A stretch of DNA of 59,187 bases, from contig CAMYXF010000011.1 of the NCBI GenBank assembly GCA_947303185.1, forward strand, positions 1 to 59,187, read 5' to 3'. This stretch comes from an uncultured Clostridia bacterium (GTDB lineage: Bacteria > Bacillota > Clostridia > Saccharofermentanales > Saccharofermentanaceae). How positions within the stretch are numbered: position 1 is the first letter of the stretch; every line of letters begins with the position of its first letter. The position numbers were made by a program, and so were the translations under genes. A model generated the notes under the pieces. The model was not told the DNA's origin. It did not search any database and saw only the letters and a program-made list of their open reading frames with translations. Shown one piece after another: positions 23,127 to 31,580 of this stretch.

Positions 23127-23658
23127 ATTAAGGGTCTGCGAAGTGCCGATTAAGGATGTAAAGCCTTATATAAACAATCCCCGGTTTAACGACCAGGCCG
23201 TGTTTGGAGTTGCGGCGAGCATTAAGGCATACGGCTTTCAACAGCCTATAGTCGTTGATCGCAACATGACTATTATTGTAGGACACACGAGGTACAAAGC
23301 GGCGAAGCTCCTCGGTCTTGAGTTCGTCCCGGTTGCATTTGCCGATGATCTAACAGAGGCCCAGGCGAGAGCATACAGGCTTGCCGACAACAGAACGGCT
23401 GAGCTGGCAACGTGGAACGACGAGGAGCTGGCAAACGAGCTCAAGGATCTGACGGAATCGGGGTATTTATTTCCATACGATTATAATCTTGAAGGCGTGG
23501 AGATTGACGCCGACATGGCAAGCGAGTTTTTACAAGACGTGGTTGTAAATACAGATGGCACGGCAGGCAACGAGACCGGAGCGAGCAAGGACAGCAAGGA
23601 CATTATCTGTCCTCGGTGCGGATGTAATTTAAGTGAGGTGAGCGGCGATGAAGCTTGA
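23113..23658 (+). CDS. ParB/Srx-fold protein 1
   Basis: 181 aa. ParB N-domain-like: VPIKDVKPYINNPRFND ... GFQQPIVVD ... IIVGHTRYKAAKLLGL ... YRLADNRTAE. Ends with a zinc pair (CPRCGCNL). In phages this fold usually appears beside DNA methyltransferases and may bind DNA or cleave NTPs/DNA. It is a paralogue of the next gene. ATG 23113 follows AAAGGAAACAGA. Confidence 0.8.
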   Translation: MNSSELRVCEVPIKDVKPYINNPRFNDQAVFGVAASIKAYGFQQPIVVDRNMTIIVGHTRYKAAKLLGLEFVPVAFADDLTEAQARAYRLADNRTAELATWNDEELANELKDLTESGYLFPYDYNLEGVEIDADMASEFLQDVVVNTDGTAGNETGASKDSKDIICPRCGCNLSEVSGDEA

Positions 23659-24178
23659 TAAGATAGCAAAACCAATGGAGATAAAGTATATCCCGGTCGA
23701 TGAGATCACGCCGTATGAGAAAAACCCCCGGATAAACGACAATGCGGTAGACGCTCTTGCGTCGAGCATTGAACAGTTCGGTTTCAAACAGCCTTTGGTG
23801 CTGACGAAAGACAAAGTGATTATAGTCGGGCATACCAGGCTCAAAGCGGCGAAGAAGCTTGGCCTGGATAAAGTGCCTTGCGTTATTGCAGATCTGACGA
23901 AGGAGCAAGCGGACGCCTACAGAATCGTCGATAACAAGTCGGGCGAAGAGAGCACGTGGGATTGGGACAAGCTCGGATTTGAGTATGTAAAAACGCTTGA
24001 AGAGGGCGAAGTCGACATGACGGCATTTGAGTTTGACATTGACACAGAGGCGGTTATTGCAAAGCTTGAGGCAGAGGCCAATATCAACATGCGTGAAGGC
24101 GAAGAGCTCAATCCGGATGACTTTGCCGACGAGCACTTCAAATACGAGTGCCCGGAATGCGGAATGAGGTTTAATTGA
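23648..24178 (+). CDS. ParB/Srx-fold protein 2
   Basis: 176 aa. The same domain as its upstream neighbour (YIPVDEITPYEKNPRIND ... IIVGHTRLKAAKKLGL ... YRIVDNKSGE), with a C-terminal CPECGMRF. The adjacent pair arose by duplication and may act as a heterodimer. It overlaps the previous gene and ends just before the methyltransferase. Confidence 0.8.
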   Translation: MKLDKIAKPMEIKYIPVDEITPYEKNPRINDNAVDALASSIEQFGFKQPLVLTKDKVIIVGHTRLKAAKKLGLDKVPCVIADLTKEQADAYRIVDNKSGEESTWDWDKLGFEYVKTLEEGEVDMTAFEFDIDTEAVIAKLEAEANINMREGEELNPDDFADEHFKYECPECGMRFN

Positions 24179-24179
24179 A

Positions 24180-25211
24180 ATGAATAGGTATAACTGGAAA
24201 TGGAATCTCAGCGAGCTCAAGCAAGACAAAGACGTGAAGGTGTTCTCTACGTTCAGTTGTGGCGGCGGTTCTACAATGGGATATAAGCGTGCGGGCTTTC
24301 AGGTGCTCGGCAACGTGGAAATAGATCCGAAGATCAATGCGATGTACGTTAAAAATCATCATCCGAAATACAATTACTGCATGGATCTGCGAGACTTCAA
24401 CGCAATTGAGACATTGCCCGACGAGCTCTGCAACTTGGATATACTTGACGGTTCACCACCGTGCAGCACATTCAGTATAGCGGGCAAGCGTGAAGAAGGT
24501 TGGGGAAAAGAAAAGCAGTTCAAAGAGGGTCAGAAGTTTCAGCGCCTGGATGATCTGTTCTTCGTGTTCCTCGACACGGTCGAAAAGCTAAATCCGAAGA
24601 TCGTTATTGCAGAGAATGTGGTCGGGTTGCTTCAGGGCAATGCAAAGGGGTATGTAAACGAAATTCTGAAGAGATTTAAAGAGCTTGGATATACCGTTCA
24701 GGTATTCAGGCTTAATTCGATGTATATGGACACGCCGCAGATTCGTGAGCGTGTATTCTTCATTGGCAACAGAATGGGATATAAGCCTCTCAAACTGAAC
24801 TTTAACTACGATTTAATACCTTTCGGGCAAATTCGAAGTGGCGAGGGAAAACCGGTTGCGAGTTGGAATCGCAAATACGTCGATTATATTTTGCCCGGCG
24901 ACAGAGACTTCGCTGCAGCATGCACTCGGTTGGAAGGCAAAAGAAAGCTTTTCAGCGACAAGATCTGCGACGACAAGGACGTATGCCAAACGATTGTAAC
25001 AAGAGGCGAGCTTTATCGTTTTGCTGACAAGAGACGGTTCAGCGACAATGACTATATTTCGGCTCAATCATTTCCGCAAGACTACGATTTCGAAGGGAAC
25101 GAGATTAAGTTCGTCTGCGGAATGTCGGTGCCTCCGAACATGATGGCGAACATAGCAACGGAGATATGGTCGCAGTGGCTGAATCCGGAGGGAACAAAAA
25201 CAAATGATTAA
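24180..25211 (+). CDS. DNA cytosine-5 methyltransferase
   Basis: 343 aa. SAM-binding FSTFSCGGGSTMGYKRAGF, catalytic Cys95 in GSPPCSTFS, AENVVG (about 144-149), a QIRERVFFIG motif and the C-terminal SFPQDY and NMMANIATEIW segments fit the C5-methyltransferase order. No cognate endonuclease is seen, so it is an orphan that probably protects phage DNA from host restriction. Confidence 0.92.
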   Translation: MNRYNWKWNLSELKQDKDVKVFSTFSCGGGSTMGYKRAGFQVLGNVEIDPKINAMYVKNHHPKYNYCMDLRDFNAIETLPDELCNLDILDGSPPCSTFSIAGKREEGWGKEKQFKEGQKFQRLDDLFFVFLDTVEKLNPKIVIAENVVGLLQGNAKGYVNEILKRFKELGYTVQVFRLNSMYMDTPQIRERVFFIGNRMGYKPLKLNFNYDLIPFGQIRSGEGKPVASWNRKYVDYILPGDRDFAAACTRLEGKRKLFSDKICDDKDVCQTIVTRGELYRFADKRRFSDNDYISAQSFPQDYDFEGNEIKFVCGMSVPPNMMANIATEIWSQWLNPEGTKTND

Positions 25212-25230
25212 AAGATAGGGGAAAAGGACA

Positions 25231-25539
25231 ATGGGCAAATATGGAAGCGGCATAACAATGGAGCAGATGTTCAGGGCCGAAAAGGATGAGATTAAACAGG
25301 CGCTTGCGAGCTCAAGAGTTAAGAAGGAGACGGCGGAGCGCATTATAGATGCGTACGACAATGCGGTATATCATGCTATCCAGGCGGTGATTGGCGCAAA
25401 GGTGCTTGAGGAAATGATGGAACGGCGTGGAATCAAAATGACTAAAGATCTGTTCCACGAGTACGTCGAGACAGCAATGCGTATAGGTAGGGACTATAAC
25501 ACCTACGAGTACGAGGACGAGATAGACGAGGACTATTGA
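25231..25539 (+). CDS. Hypothetical protein before the terminase
   Basis: 102 aa, helical, with an acidic Tyr/Asp/Glu-rich end. GGGGAAAAGGACA precedes the ATG. No family recognised; its place suggests packaging or the end of the early genes. Confidence 0.6.
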   Translation: MGKYGSGITMEQMFRAEKDEIKQALASSRVKKETAERIIDAYDNAVYHAIQAVIGAKVLEEMMERRGIKMTKDLFHEYVETAMRIGRDYNTYEYEDEIDEDY

Positions 25540-25540
25540 T

Positions 25541-26047
25541 ATGGGAAGAGACGCTTGGGACCGGTATCAGAGAGAGCCGGCTGAACAGTACGAGTCTTTC
25601 TGCGTATATCTAAACCTTGGTATTTCACGAACGATCCCGCAAGTGGCGGAGATAACCGGAAGGCCTATACAGACACTTTGGAATGCGTCGAGAAAATACC
25701 ATTGGGTGAAGAGATGTGCGGCTTATGATGAGTATATTGAGCGCAAGGCACGGGAAGCGCTTGAACGAAAGATCCTCCAGGTCAAAGAGGCGAGCGTGAC
25801 TGCTGCGCAGAAGATGATGGCGCTCGGTATAAAGAAGCTAAACACGATGAACGAGAACGAGCTGACGGCGAGAGAGGCGAAAGAGTACGTCCGGAATTCG
25901 CTTGCTATAGTACAGGCTGTGAACGGAGAAAACCAGAATGCAACAGACGCAGTGCTCGAAATGCCGAATGATAACGACGTGGTGGTTTACCTTCCGGAAA
26001 TCGAAGGAACAAAGAGCGAGGAAAAGAGCGAAGAGAAGCCTGAATAA
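25541..26047 (+). CDS. Terminase small subunit-like protein
   Basis: 168 aa. The N-terminal part (YLNLGISRTIPQVAEITGRPIQTLWNASRKYHWVKR) reads as a helix-turn-helix used by small terminases to recognise the packaging site; the middle is helical and the C-terminus acidic. Directly upstream of the large terminase. Starts one base after the previous stop. Confidence 0.75.
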   Translation: MGRDAWDRYQREPAEQYESFCVYLNLGISRTIPQVAEITGRPIQTLWNASRKYHWVKRCAAYDEYIERKAREALERKILQVKEASVTAAQKMMALGIKKLNTMNENELTAREAKEYVRNSLAIVQAVNGENQNATDAVLEMPNDNDVVVYLPEIEGTKSEEKSEEKPE

Positions 26048-26105
26048 GCACACGGCTTGCGAGAGCGTGGCAGGATTTTGTTTTTACGAATAGCTATGAT
26101 AATTT

Positions 26106-26133
26106 AAGGTCGTCTGCGAAGGCGGCCTTATTT
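26106..26133 (+). terminator. Hairpin between terminase genes
   Basis: AAGGTCGTC (26106-26114) and GGCGGCCTT (26121-26129) form nine pairs including wobbles around a 6-base loop, followed by ATTT. It may be a weak terminator, or a stop for read-through from the early operon. Confidence 0.5.
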
Positions 26134-26167
26134 CGCAATATGACGCAAATGGAAAGGGGGTGGCGAT

Positions 26168-28606
26168 ATGCCGAAGGTGTTACGTCCTCAAGCGGGACCG
26201 CAAGAGAGGTTCTTGGCGACAGCCGCAGACATCTGCATTTACGGGGGAAGCGCAGGCGGAGGGAAAGCGATGCCGCTCGATGAGCCGGTGCTTACACCAT
26301 TCGGATTTCGTCCTATGGGCGAGATCAAGGTCGGAGAGAGAGTAACAACAGCCAACGGGCATAGCGCCGCAGTAATTCAGGTTCATCCGCAAGGGGTCGT
26401 CCCGATATATCGAATTACTTTTATTGACGGAGCAGAAACGAGGTGCACGGGCGAACACCTATGGCTTGCGAGAGAAGCAAGGAAGCACGGCAAGCTAAAA
26501 GAACGTGAAGGTTGGAAGATCTACGATACGTTTCAGCTTATAGAAGAGGTCAAGAAGGGCAAGAACATGCTGATTCCGCTGTGCAAGCCGGTTGTTACTA
26601 CCAAGGCTCGCACATGTGGAAAGATAAAGCCATACACGCTTGGGGCAATACTCGGTGATGGTTGCACTTCTACACGGTGGGGTGTAACGATATGCGGAGA
26701 AGATGAAGAGGTGTTCGACAATATCAGGGCAGACGGGTATGAGCTGAAAGAATACATGATAACCGCAGATCATGCAAAAACCTACGGATTTCAAAACTTC
26801 CGGGAAGAAAAGAGATGGCTGACAGCGCAAGGGTTAAAGTGCAGGTCAGAAGATAAGCATATACCGAGCGGGTATAAGCTTGCCTCCATAGAGGACAGAA
26901 AAGCGATTCTGCAAGGTCTCATGGATACGGATGGATATGCCGACAAAAAAGGGCACTTGCAATACTGCACAATATCAAAACAGCTGGCGAAAGATGTTCA
27001 GGAGATAGTGTGGTCACTTGGCGGCAAGGCAACGATCACAACGAAAACGCCGGTGTGCGTATTTCCGGACGGAACGAAAAAAGAATGCAAAACCGCATAC
27101 TTGGTCTATATACAAACAGAAAACAACGCAGATCTCTTTCGGCTAAAGAGGAAGAAAGAACGGTGCGAAGGAAAGAAATTCAACGGTGGGTACAGCCCGC
27201 TTTGCAGAAGGATAACTGCTATCGAGCCCTGCGGCGAGGCTGAGTGCCAATGTATAACGATAGATGAGCCGAACGGTCTTTACGTGGCGAAGGATTTTAT
27301 TGTCACGCATAATTCCTACGGTCTATTGTTATCGCCTCTCAGATACAAGAATGTGCCCGGATTTGGCGCTGTTATCTTCCGCAAAAACGCCGTGCAGATC
27401 TATGCTGAAGGTGGACTGTGGGACCAGGCGGCCGAGTTGTATGGCGGCTTCAAAGGGGCGCAGGTGCGAAAGGGCCAGGCACAATGGCAGTTCAGCGATC
27501 CGAAAACCGGTGAGGTGCTTAGCAAGGTCAGTTTTGCACATATTGAGCGCAACGAGGACACAAGGAGCTGGCAGGGAACACAGATCTGCGAGATATGCTT
27601 CGACGAGCTCACGCATTTTTCGGAGTATTCCTTCTTCTACATGCTATCACGAAACAGATCTACATGCGGTGTTAAGCCTTTTATCAGGGCAACGTGCAAT
27701 CCGGACGCAGACAGTTGGGTTGCGAAGTTTATTGCTTGGTGGATAGATCAGGAGACGGGCTATCCGATAAAGGAACGAGGCGGCAAGCTTCGGTGGATGA
27801 TAAGAAGGAACGGAGAGATCTATTGGGCCGATGACCCAGAGGAGCTTTGTGAGAGGTTTAACTTAGTTACAAAAGAAGAACGAGCTGAACCGAAGTCTGT
27901 GACCTTTATTCCTTCGACGATATACGACAATGCGGAGCTTCTGAGAGTCAATCCCGAATACTTGGCAAACCTCAAAGCGCTTCCTATCGTCGAGAAGGAG
28001 CGGTTGCTTTATGGAAACTGGAAAATCAAGCCGGCGGCAGGGTTATACTTTAAGAGAGAACAGCTTGGATCAATATTGCAGGTAGTGCCGTCGGATGTTA
28101 CTTCTTGGGTGCGTGGCTGGGACTTGGCCGCCAGCACCGAAAAGGAAGGGGAGCCGGCATATACTGCGGGAGTTTTAATAGGCAAGCGGCGCAACGGCCG
28201 CTACGTGGTTGCTGACGTTATAAACGTGAGGCTTGACGCCGACGGTGTGCGAAACACGATCAGGCTTGCGGCGGAGAGCGACAGAGCGAAGTACGGAGCC
28301 GTGAGGGTGCGAATACCACAAGATCCGGGGCAAGCGGGAAAAGCTCAAGTTGCGAGCTATATCAAGTGGCTTGCAGGGTTTGAGGTAATAGCCAGGCTTG
28401 AGACGGGATCTAAGGAAACGAGAGCGGAGCCGGTTGCTTCGCAATGGCAAGGCGGAAACTTCGATATCGTGAGTGCGCCGTGGAATGACGCCTATTTGTC
28501 TCAGCTTGAGAGCTTCCCGGCAAGTAAATTCAAGGATATGGTTGACGCAACGAGCTCGGCCTTTAACGAAATCGAGTACGTATTCGATATACGCAATCTG
28601 ATATAA
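26168..28606 (+). CDS. terL: Terminase large subunit interrupted by an intein
   Basis: 812 aa precursor. The mature packaging motor reads GGSAGGGK (26-33) joined to Ser383 to complete the Walker A box, then Walker B CEICFDE (about 474-480) and C-terminal nuclease-domain segments (WDLAAS, PQDPGQAGK, FPASKFKDMVDATS). Residues 34-382 are a 349-aa intein placed exactly in the ATP loop. The precursor therefore should be inactive until splicing. AAAGGGGGTGGCGAT precedes the ATG. Confidence 0.95.
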   Translation: MPKVLRPQAGPQERFLATAADICIYGGSAGGGKAMPLDEPVLTPFGFRPMGEIKVGERVTTANGHSAAVIQVHPQGVVPIYRITFIDGAETRCTGEHLWLAREARKHGKLKEREGWKIYDTFQLIEEVKKGKNMLIPLCKPVVTTKARTCGKIKPYTLGAILGDGCTSTRWGVTICGEDEEVFDNIRADGYELKEYMITADHAKTYGFQNFREEKRWLTAQGLKCRSEDKHIPSGYKLASIEDRKAILQGLMDTDGYADKKGHLQYCTISKQLAKDVQEIVWSLGGKATITTKTPVCVFPDGTKKECKTAYLVYIQTENNADLFRLKRKKERCEGKKFNGGYSPLCRRITAIEPCGEAECQCITIDEPNGLYVAKDFIVTHNSYGLLLSPLRYKNVPGFGAVIFRKNAVQIYAEGGLWDQAAELYGGFKGAQVRKGQAQWQFSDPKTGEVLSKVSFAHIERNEDTRSWQGTQICEICFDELTHFSEYSFFYMLSRNRSTCGVKPFIRATCNPDADSWVAKFIAWWIDQETGYPIKERGGKLRWMIRRNGEIYWADDPEELCERFNLVTKEERAEPKSVTFIPSTIYDNAELLRVNPEYLANLKALPIVEKERLLYGNWKIKPAAGLYFKREQLGSILQVVPSDVTSWVRGWDLAASTEKEGEPAYTAGVLIGKRRNGRYVVADVINVRLDADGVRNTIRLAAESDRAKYGAVRVRIPQDPGQAGKAQVASYIKWLAGFEVIARLETGSKETRAEPVASQWQGGNFDIVSAPWNDAYLSQLESFPASKFKDMVDATSSAFNEIEYVFDIRNLI
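26267..27313 (+). mobile_element. Intein with LAGLIDADG endonuclease (class 3-like)
   Basis: 349-residue intein within the terminase. It begins with Ala34 instead of Cys/Ser and ends THN-Ser. Precursor Trp99 (block B, in EHLW), Cys362 (block F, CITID) and Thr380 (block G, VTHN) form the W-C-T set of class 3 inteins, which splice through the internal block F cysteine. Two dodecapeptide motifs, LGAILGDG (158-165) and LQGLMDTDG (about 248-256), mark a LAGLIDADG homing endonuclease that would spread the element. Confidence 0.88.
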
Positions 28607-28619
28607 AGGGGAAAGAAAG

Positions 28620-31565
28620 ATGTCTGTTGAAGATAAGATCAGCGCTTACAGGCGCAGAAAGGACGCAAGACAAAAGGGCAATGCGTACTATAACTTCAAA
28701 AAGCGCAGAGCGGCAAGAAAGGCCGAAAGAGAGGACGCCAAGTGGATCACCATCGGTGCTGTAGAGCCCGATGAGAGAAGAGGCGCTCCCGGAATGAAGG
28801 GGCGTCATGTTCTTATCGACGATGAAGGCAAGGTCTTATCCGGAGCAGGCGGAAGTCTTACAGGCGTCACGCTTTCAGGCGCAGAGTCTACGAGCGGAGA
28901 TGTCAAGGTAGACCCGGCAAAGACGAGCGATCCGCTTCCGACAAGCCCGGCAGGCGAAGAGGGCAAGAGCTCAAGCGAGGTTGCGGCGGAGGCTAAAGAG
29001 ACCGGGAGCAAGGGCACTGAGAGCGAAGAGCCGAAGAAAGAAAGCGAAGCTGGCGAAGAGACTTCCGGTGAAGAACCGAAAGAGCCCGAAGAAAAAAGCG
29101 ACGAGTTCAGCATACACGATTTTGAGTCAGCAGCACACGACAAGGAAAAACTGAAGGATTGGCTGGAAAACGCTCCTACGGCGACGAGACTTTACTATGA
29201 CGTGGATGGCACCGAAGTAGTAATTGAAAAGGATAAGTTCGGCACTTGGCATGAGAGATTCGTTGGCTCTTTCGAGGACGAGGGCGAATTCGACGATAGC
29301 GATGATCTCATGGGAGAGTTGGAAACTATATTTGGCCTCACAAGCAGTTTCGAGATCGTGGATGGAAAAAGCGGCGAAAAGATAACCGCATCCGTGGGCG
29401 GCGAAGAACCAAAGAAAAAGTTTGACTTTGAGACGGCAAAAAAAGCGATAGGATCAGAAGATGTTGAAGGCTGGAAAAAGTGGCTTGAGGACGCACCAAT
29501 AGGCACAGGGATAATATTCGAGGATGGGACGGGAGACGAATATTACAAGGGCGAGGATGGCTGGAGCCAGAAAGGTGCGAGCTTTCCTTCTTCGGGAGAC
29601 GATCTGCTGTTTTCTGAGGAACAGTTAGAAAAGTTTATTGCGAACGGCTATGGGCTGAACGTAGTAGACCCTGAGACTGGCGAAGTGCTTGAATTGATAC
29701 CGAAAGGCACGGGCGAATTAGAAGGCACGGAGAAATCGAGCGAGAGCCTGCCGCCAAAGATTGAAGAAGAGCCTGAAAAGCCGTACAAGGCAAAGGATGA
29801 TCTCGCAAGCGCAGTAACGGCCTTTGACGAGCCCACAATCAACAAAAGACTGGATGAGATGGATACTGGGGCAGTAATCATTGCAGAAACCGCATACAAG
29901 ACCATCCGATATACGAAGCAGGAAGATGGCTCCTGGAAGCAAGAATCAAAATATCCGTGGGCAGGCGACGATAAGTGGTTGGGCGGATATGTTAAAAACA
30001 ATCACGACGTTGCGCTTCAAATGGCAATGGCCAAAAACGTTTCCGTAGACGGAAAAGAGATGAATGTGCCGGCGATACATCTGCTTAATGCCACACTTCT
30101 CAAGCTAAAAAAAGGCGATGGGAATGTCGAAAAGCTGAAAGAGTCCATCGGATTGACTAACAAGGACTTTGCGGCCGTGATGAAAAACATGGATGGCGAG
30201 ACAGTGTTTATCACAAAGCAGGCCGATGGAACATTTGATGTTAAAGAGGGAGACAAAACAAGAAAGCTAAGCGATACAGGCCTGGTGAATCTTATTAAAA
30301 ACAAAGATCTTTGGCTTAAAACAAGGCTATCAGAGCAGGGATGGGCCGCTTCAGGTCAGTCTATGCTAAAAAAGCACCTTGCGCCGCTTAAGAAAAGCGT
30401 TCTGACTTCGCCTGACTATAATGCGTTTCATGATACTTTGACAGCTATCAAGAGCGGTTCGACGTTCCAAATGCGAAATACAGATGGTTCCGGTTACGTG
30501 GTACGCAAGATAGGCGACGTTTTCACAGGAGACAGAGGCTATGTCGTAAAAGAAATTGACAAAGATGGAAATATTAAAGACGTTGAGTTCTACCTGGGAA
30601 AAGAAGATACCGAGTTGCACAAAAAGCTGTCTGAAGCGGCGAAAAAAGGCGCAACGTTCAGCGCTGATTTAGATATTGGCCCGTATGCGCCTCCCGAAAA
30701 GAAGCCGGCGAAGAAAACCTATAAGGGGCCGGCCGACACGAGCAGTCATGCGTCAGAAGGCAAAACGTCAGGCGGCCTATCAACGGTGAAGTTCGGTGAG
30801 GACGCTTATTCCGATGCGGCGAGAAAGGGCGCAATTCAAGAGCCCGGAACGGAAGAGGGAAAGACGAAGGTACACAAAGAACTCTTCCCGGCTATGAAAG
30901 AGTGGTGGAAAGGTCTTAGTAGTTCGTCAAAATCATCGCTGAGAGATTACACCGGCTCATACCATGACACAAACGAGCCGCTCAGGGGGTATAGTTACAC
31001 GAGCTATACAAAAGACGCAGACCATATCAGAAATAAGATCAAAGCAATTGACGATGCGCTTGAGCAAACAACGATGGATAAGCCGATAGTTCTGACGAGA
31101 GGCATAAGCCTTGGAACGTTCAGAGCGATGGTAGACCACCAGAGCAGTTCTTATTCAAAGTGGGGGCCGGATTCCTTCGGCGCAGATCTTATTGGTAAAG
31201 AGATAACAGAGCCTTCGTACATGAGTTGCACTGCTGCGGGGGCGGCTGACTTTTCAAGCAAGCCGGTACAGCTCAAGATCTATTGCCCGACAGGAACAAA
31301 GGGTGCATATATCAATCCGATATCGTCCTACGGAATGGAATTGTCGGATTCCGCTGTTGAGACGTCATCGCTAAAGAGCCCGGCTTCAGGAAGCGAGTTC
31401 GAGTTCCTTCTTCAGCGTGGGTGCAAATTCAAGGTGCGCAATATCGAAAAGCCGGGCGGCAAGTATAAGGTTGAGCTTGATCTGGTTGAGCAGAATCCAA
31501 GACCGATGAAGGTGGTTGGAACAAAATGTGTATATGACGATGGCAAAGATGCGTATGACTTCTAA
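28620..31565 (+). CDS. Head-region effector with ADP-ribosyltransferase domain
   Basis: 981 aa. Residues 1-40 are basic; 41-100 form the shared module (WITIG ... RHVLIDDEGKVLSGAGGSLTG ... VKVDP). An acidic Ser/Glu/Pro linker follows, then several ~80-100-aa repeats with an APxGT-like turn and a GxW signature (about 160-690). The C-terminus (about 750-955) is a mono-ADP-ribosyltransferase of the R-S-E type: Arg827 (TRGIS), YMSCT with Ser869, and ExE at 926-928 (SEFEFLLQRG). Lying between terminase and portal, it may be packed in the head and injected. AAAGGGGAAAGAAAG precedes the ATG. Confidence 0.8.
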   Translation: MSVEDKISAYRRRKDARQKGNAYYNFKKRRAARKAEREDAKWITIGAVEPDERRGAPGMKGRHVLIDDEGKVLSGAGGSLTGVTLSGAESTSGDVKVDPAKTSDPLPTSPAGEEGKSSSEVAAEAKETGSKGTESEEPKKESEAGEETSGEEPKEPEEKSDEFSIHDFESAAHDKEKLKDWLENAPTATRLYYDVDGTEVVIEKDKFGTWHERFVGSFEDEGEFDDSDDLMGELETIFGLTSSFEIVDGKSGEKITASVGGEEPKKKFDFETAKKAIGSEDVEGWKKWLEDAPIGTGIIFEDGTGDEYYKGEDGWSQKGASFPSSGDDLLFSEEQLEKFIANGYGLNVVDPETGEVLELIPKGTGELEGTEKSSESLPPKIEEEPEKPYKAKDDLASAVTAFDEPTINKRLDEMDTGAVIIAETAYKTIRYTKQEDGSWKQESKYPWAGDDKWLGGYVKNNHDVALQMAMAKNVSVDGKEMNVPAIHLLNATLLKLKKGDGNVEKLKESIGLTNKDFAAVMKNMDGETVFITKQADGTFDVKEGDKTRKLSDTGLVNLIKNKDLWLKTRLSEQGWAASGQSMLKKHLAPLKKSVLTSPDYNAFHDTLTAIKSGSTFQMRNTDGSGYVVRKIGDVFTGDRGYVVKEIDKDGNIKDVEFYLGKEDTELHKKLSEAAKKGATFSADLDIGPYAPPEKKPAKKTYKGPADTSSHASEGKTSGGLSTVKFGEDAYSDAARKGAIQEPGTEEGKTKVHKELFPAMKEWWKGLSSSSKSSLRDYTGSYHDTNEPLRGYSYTSYTKDADHIRNKIKAIDDALEQTTMDKPIVLTRGISLGTFRAMVDHQSSSYSKWGPDSFGADLIGKEITEPSYMSCTAAGAADFSSKPVQLKIYCPTGTKGAYINPISSYGMELSDSAVETSSLKSPASGSEFEFLLQRGCKFKVRNIEKPGGKYKVELDLVEQNPRPMKVVGTKCVYDDGKDAYDF

Positions 31566-31580
31566 GCGAGGTGAGAGACA

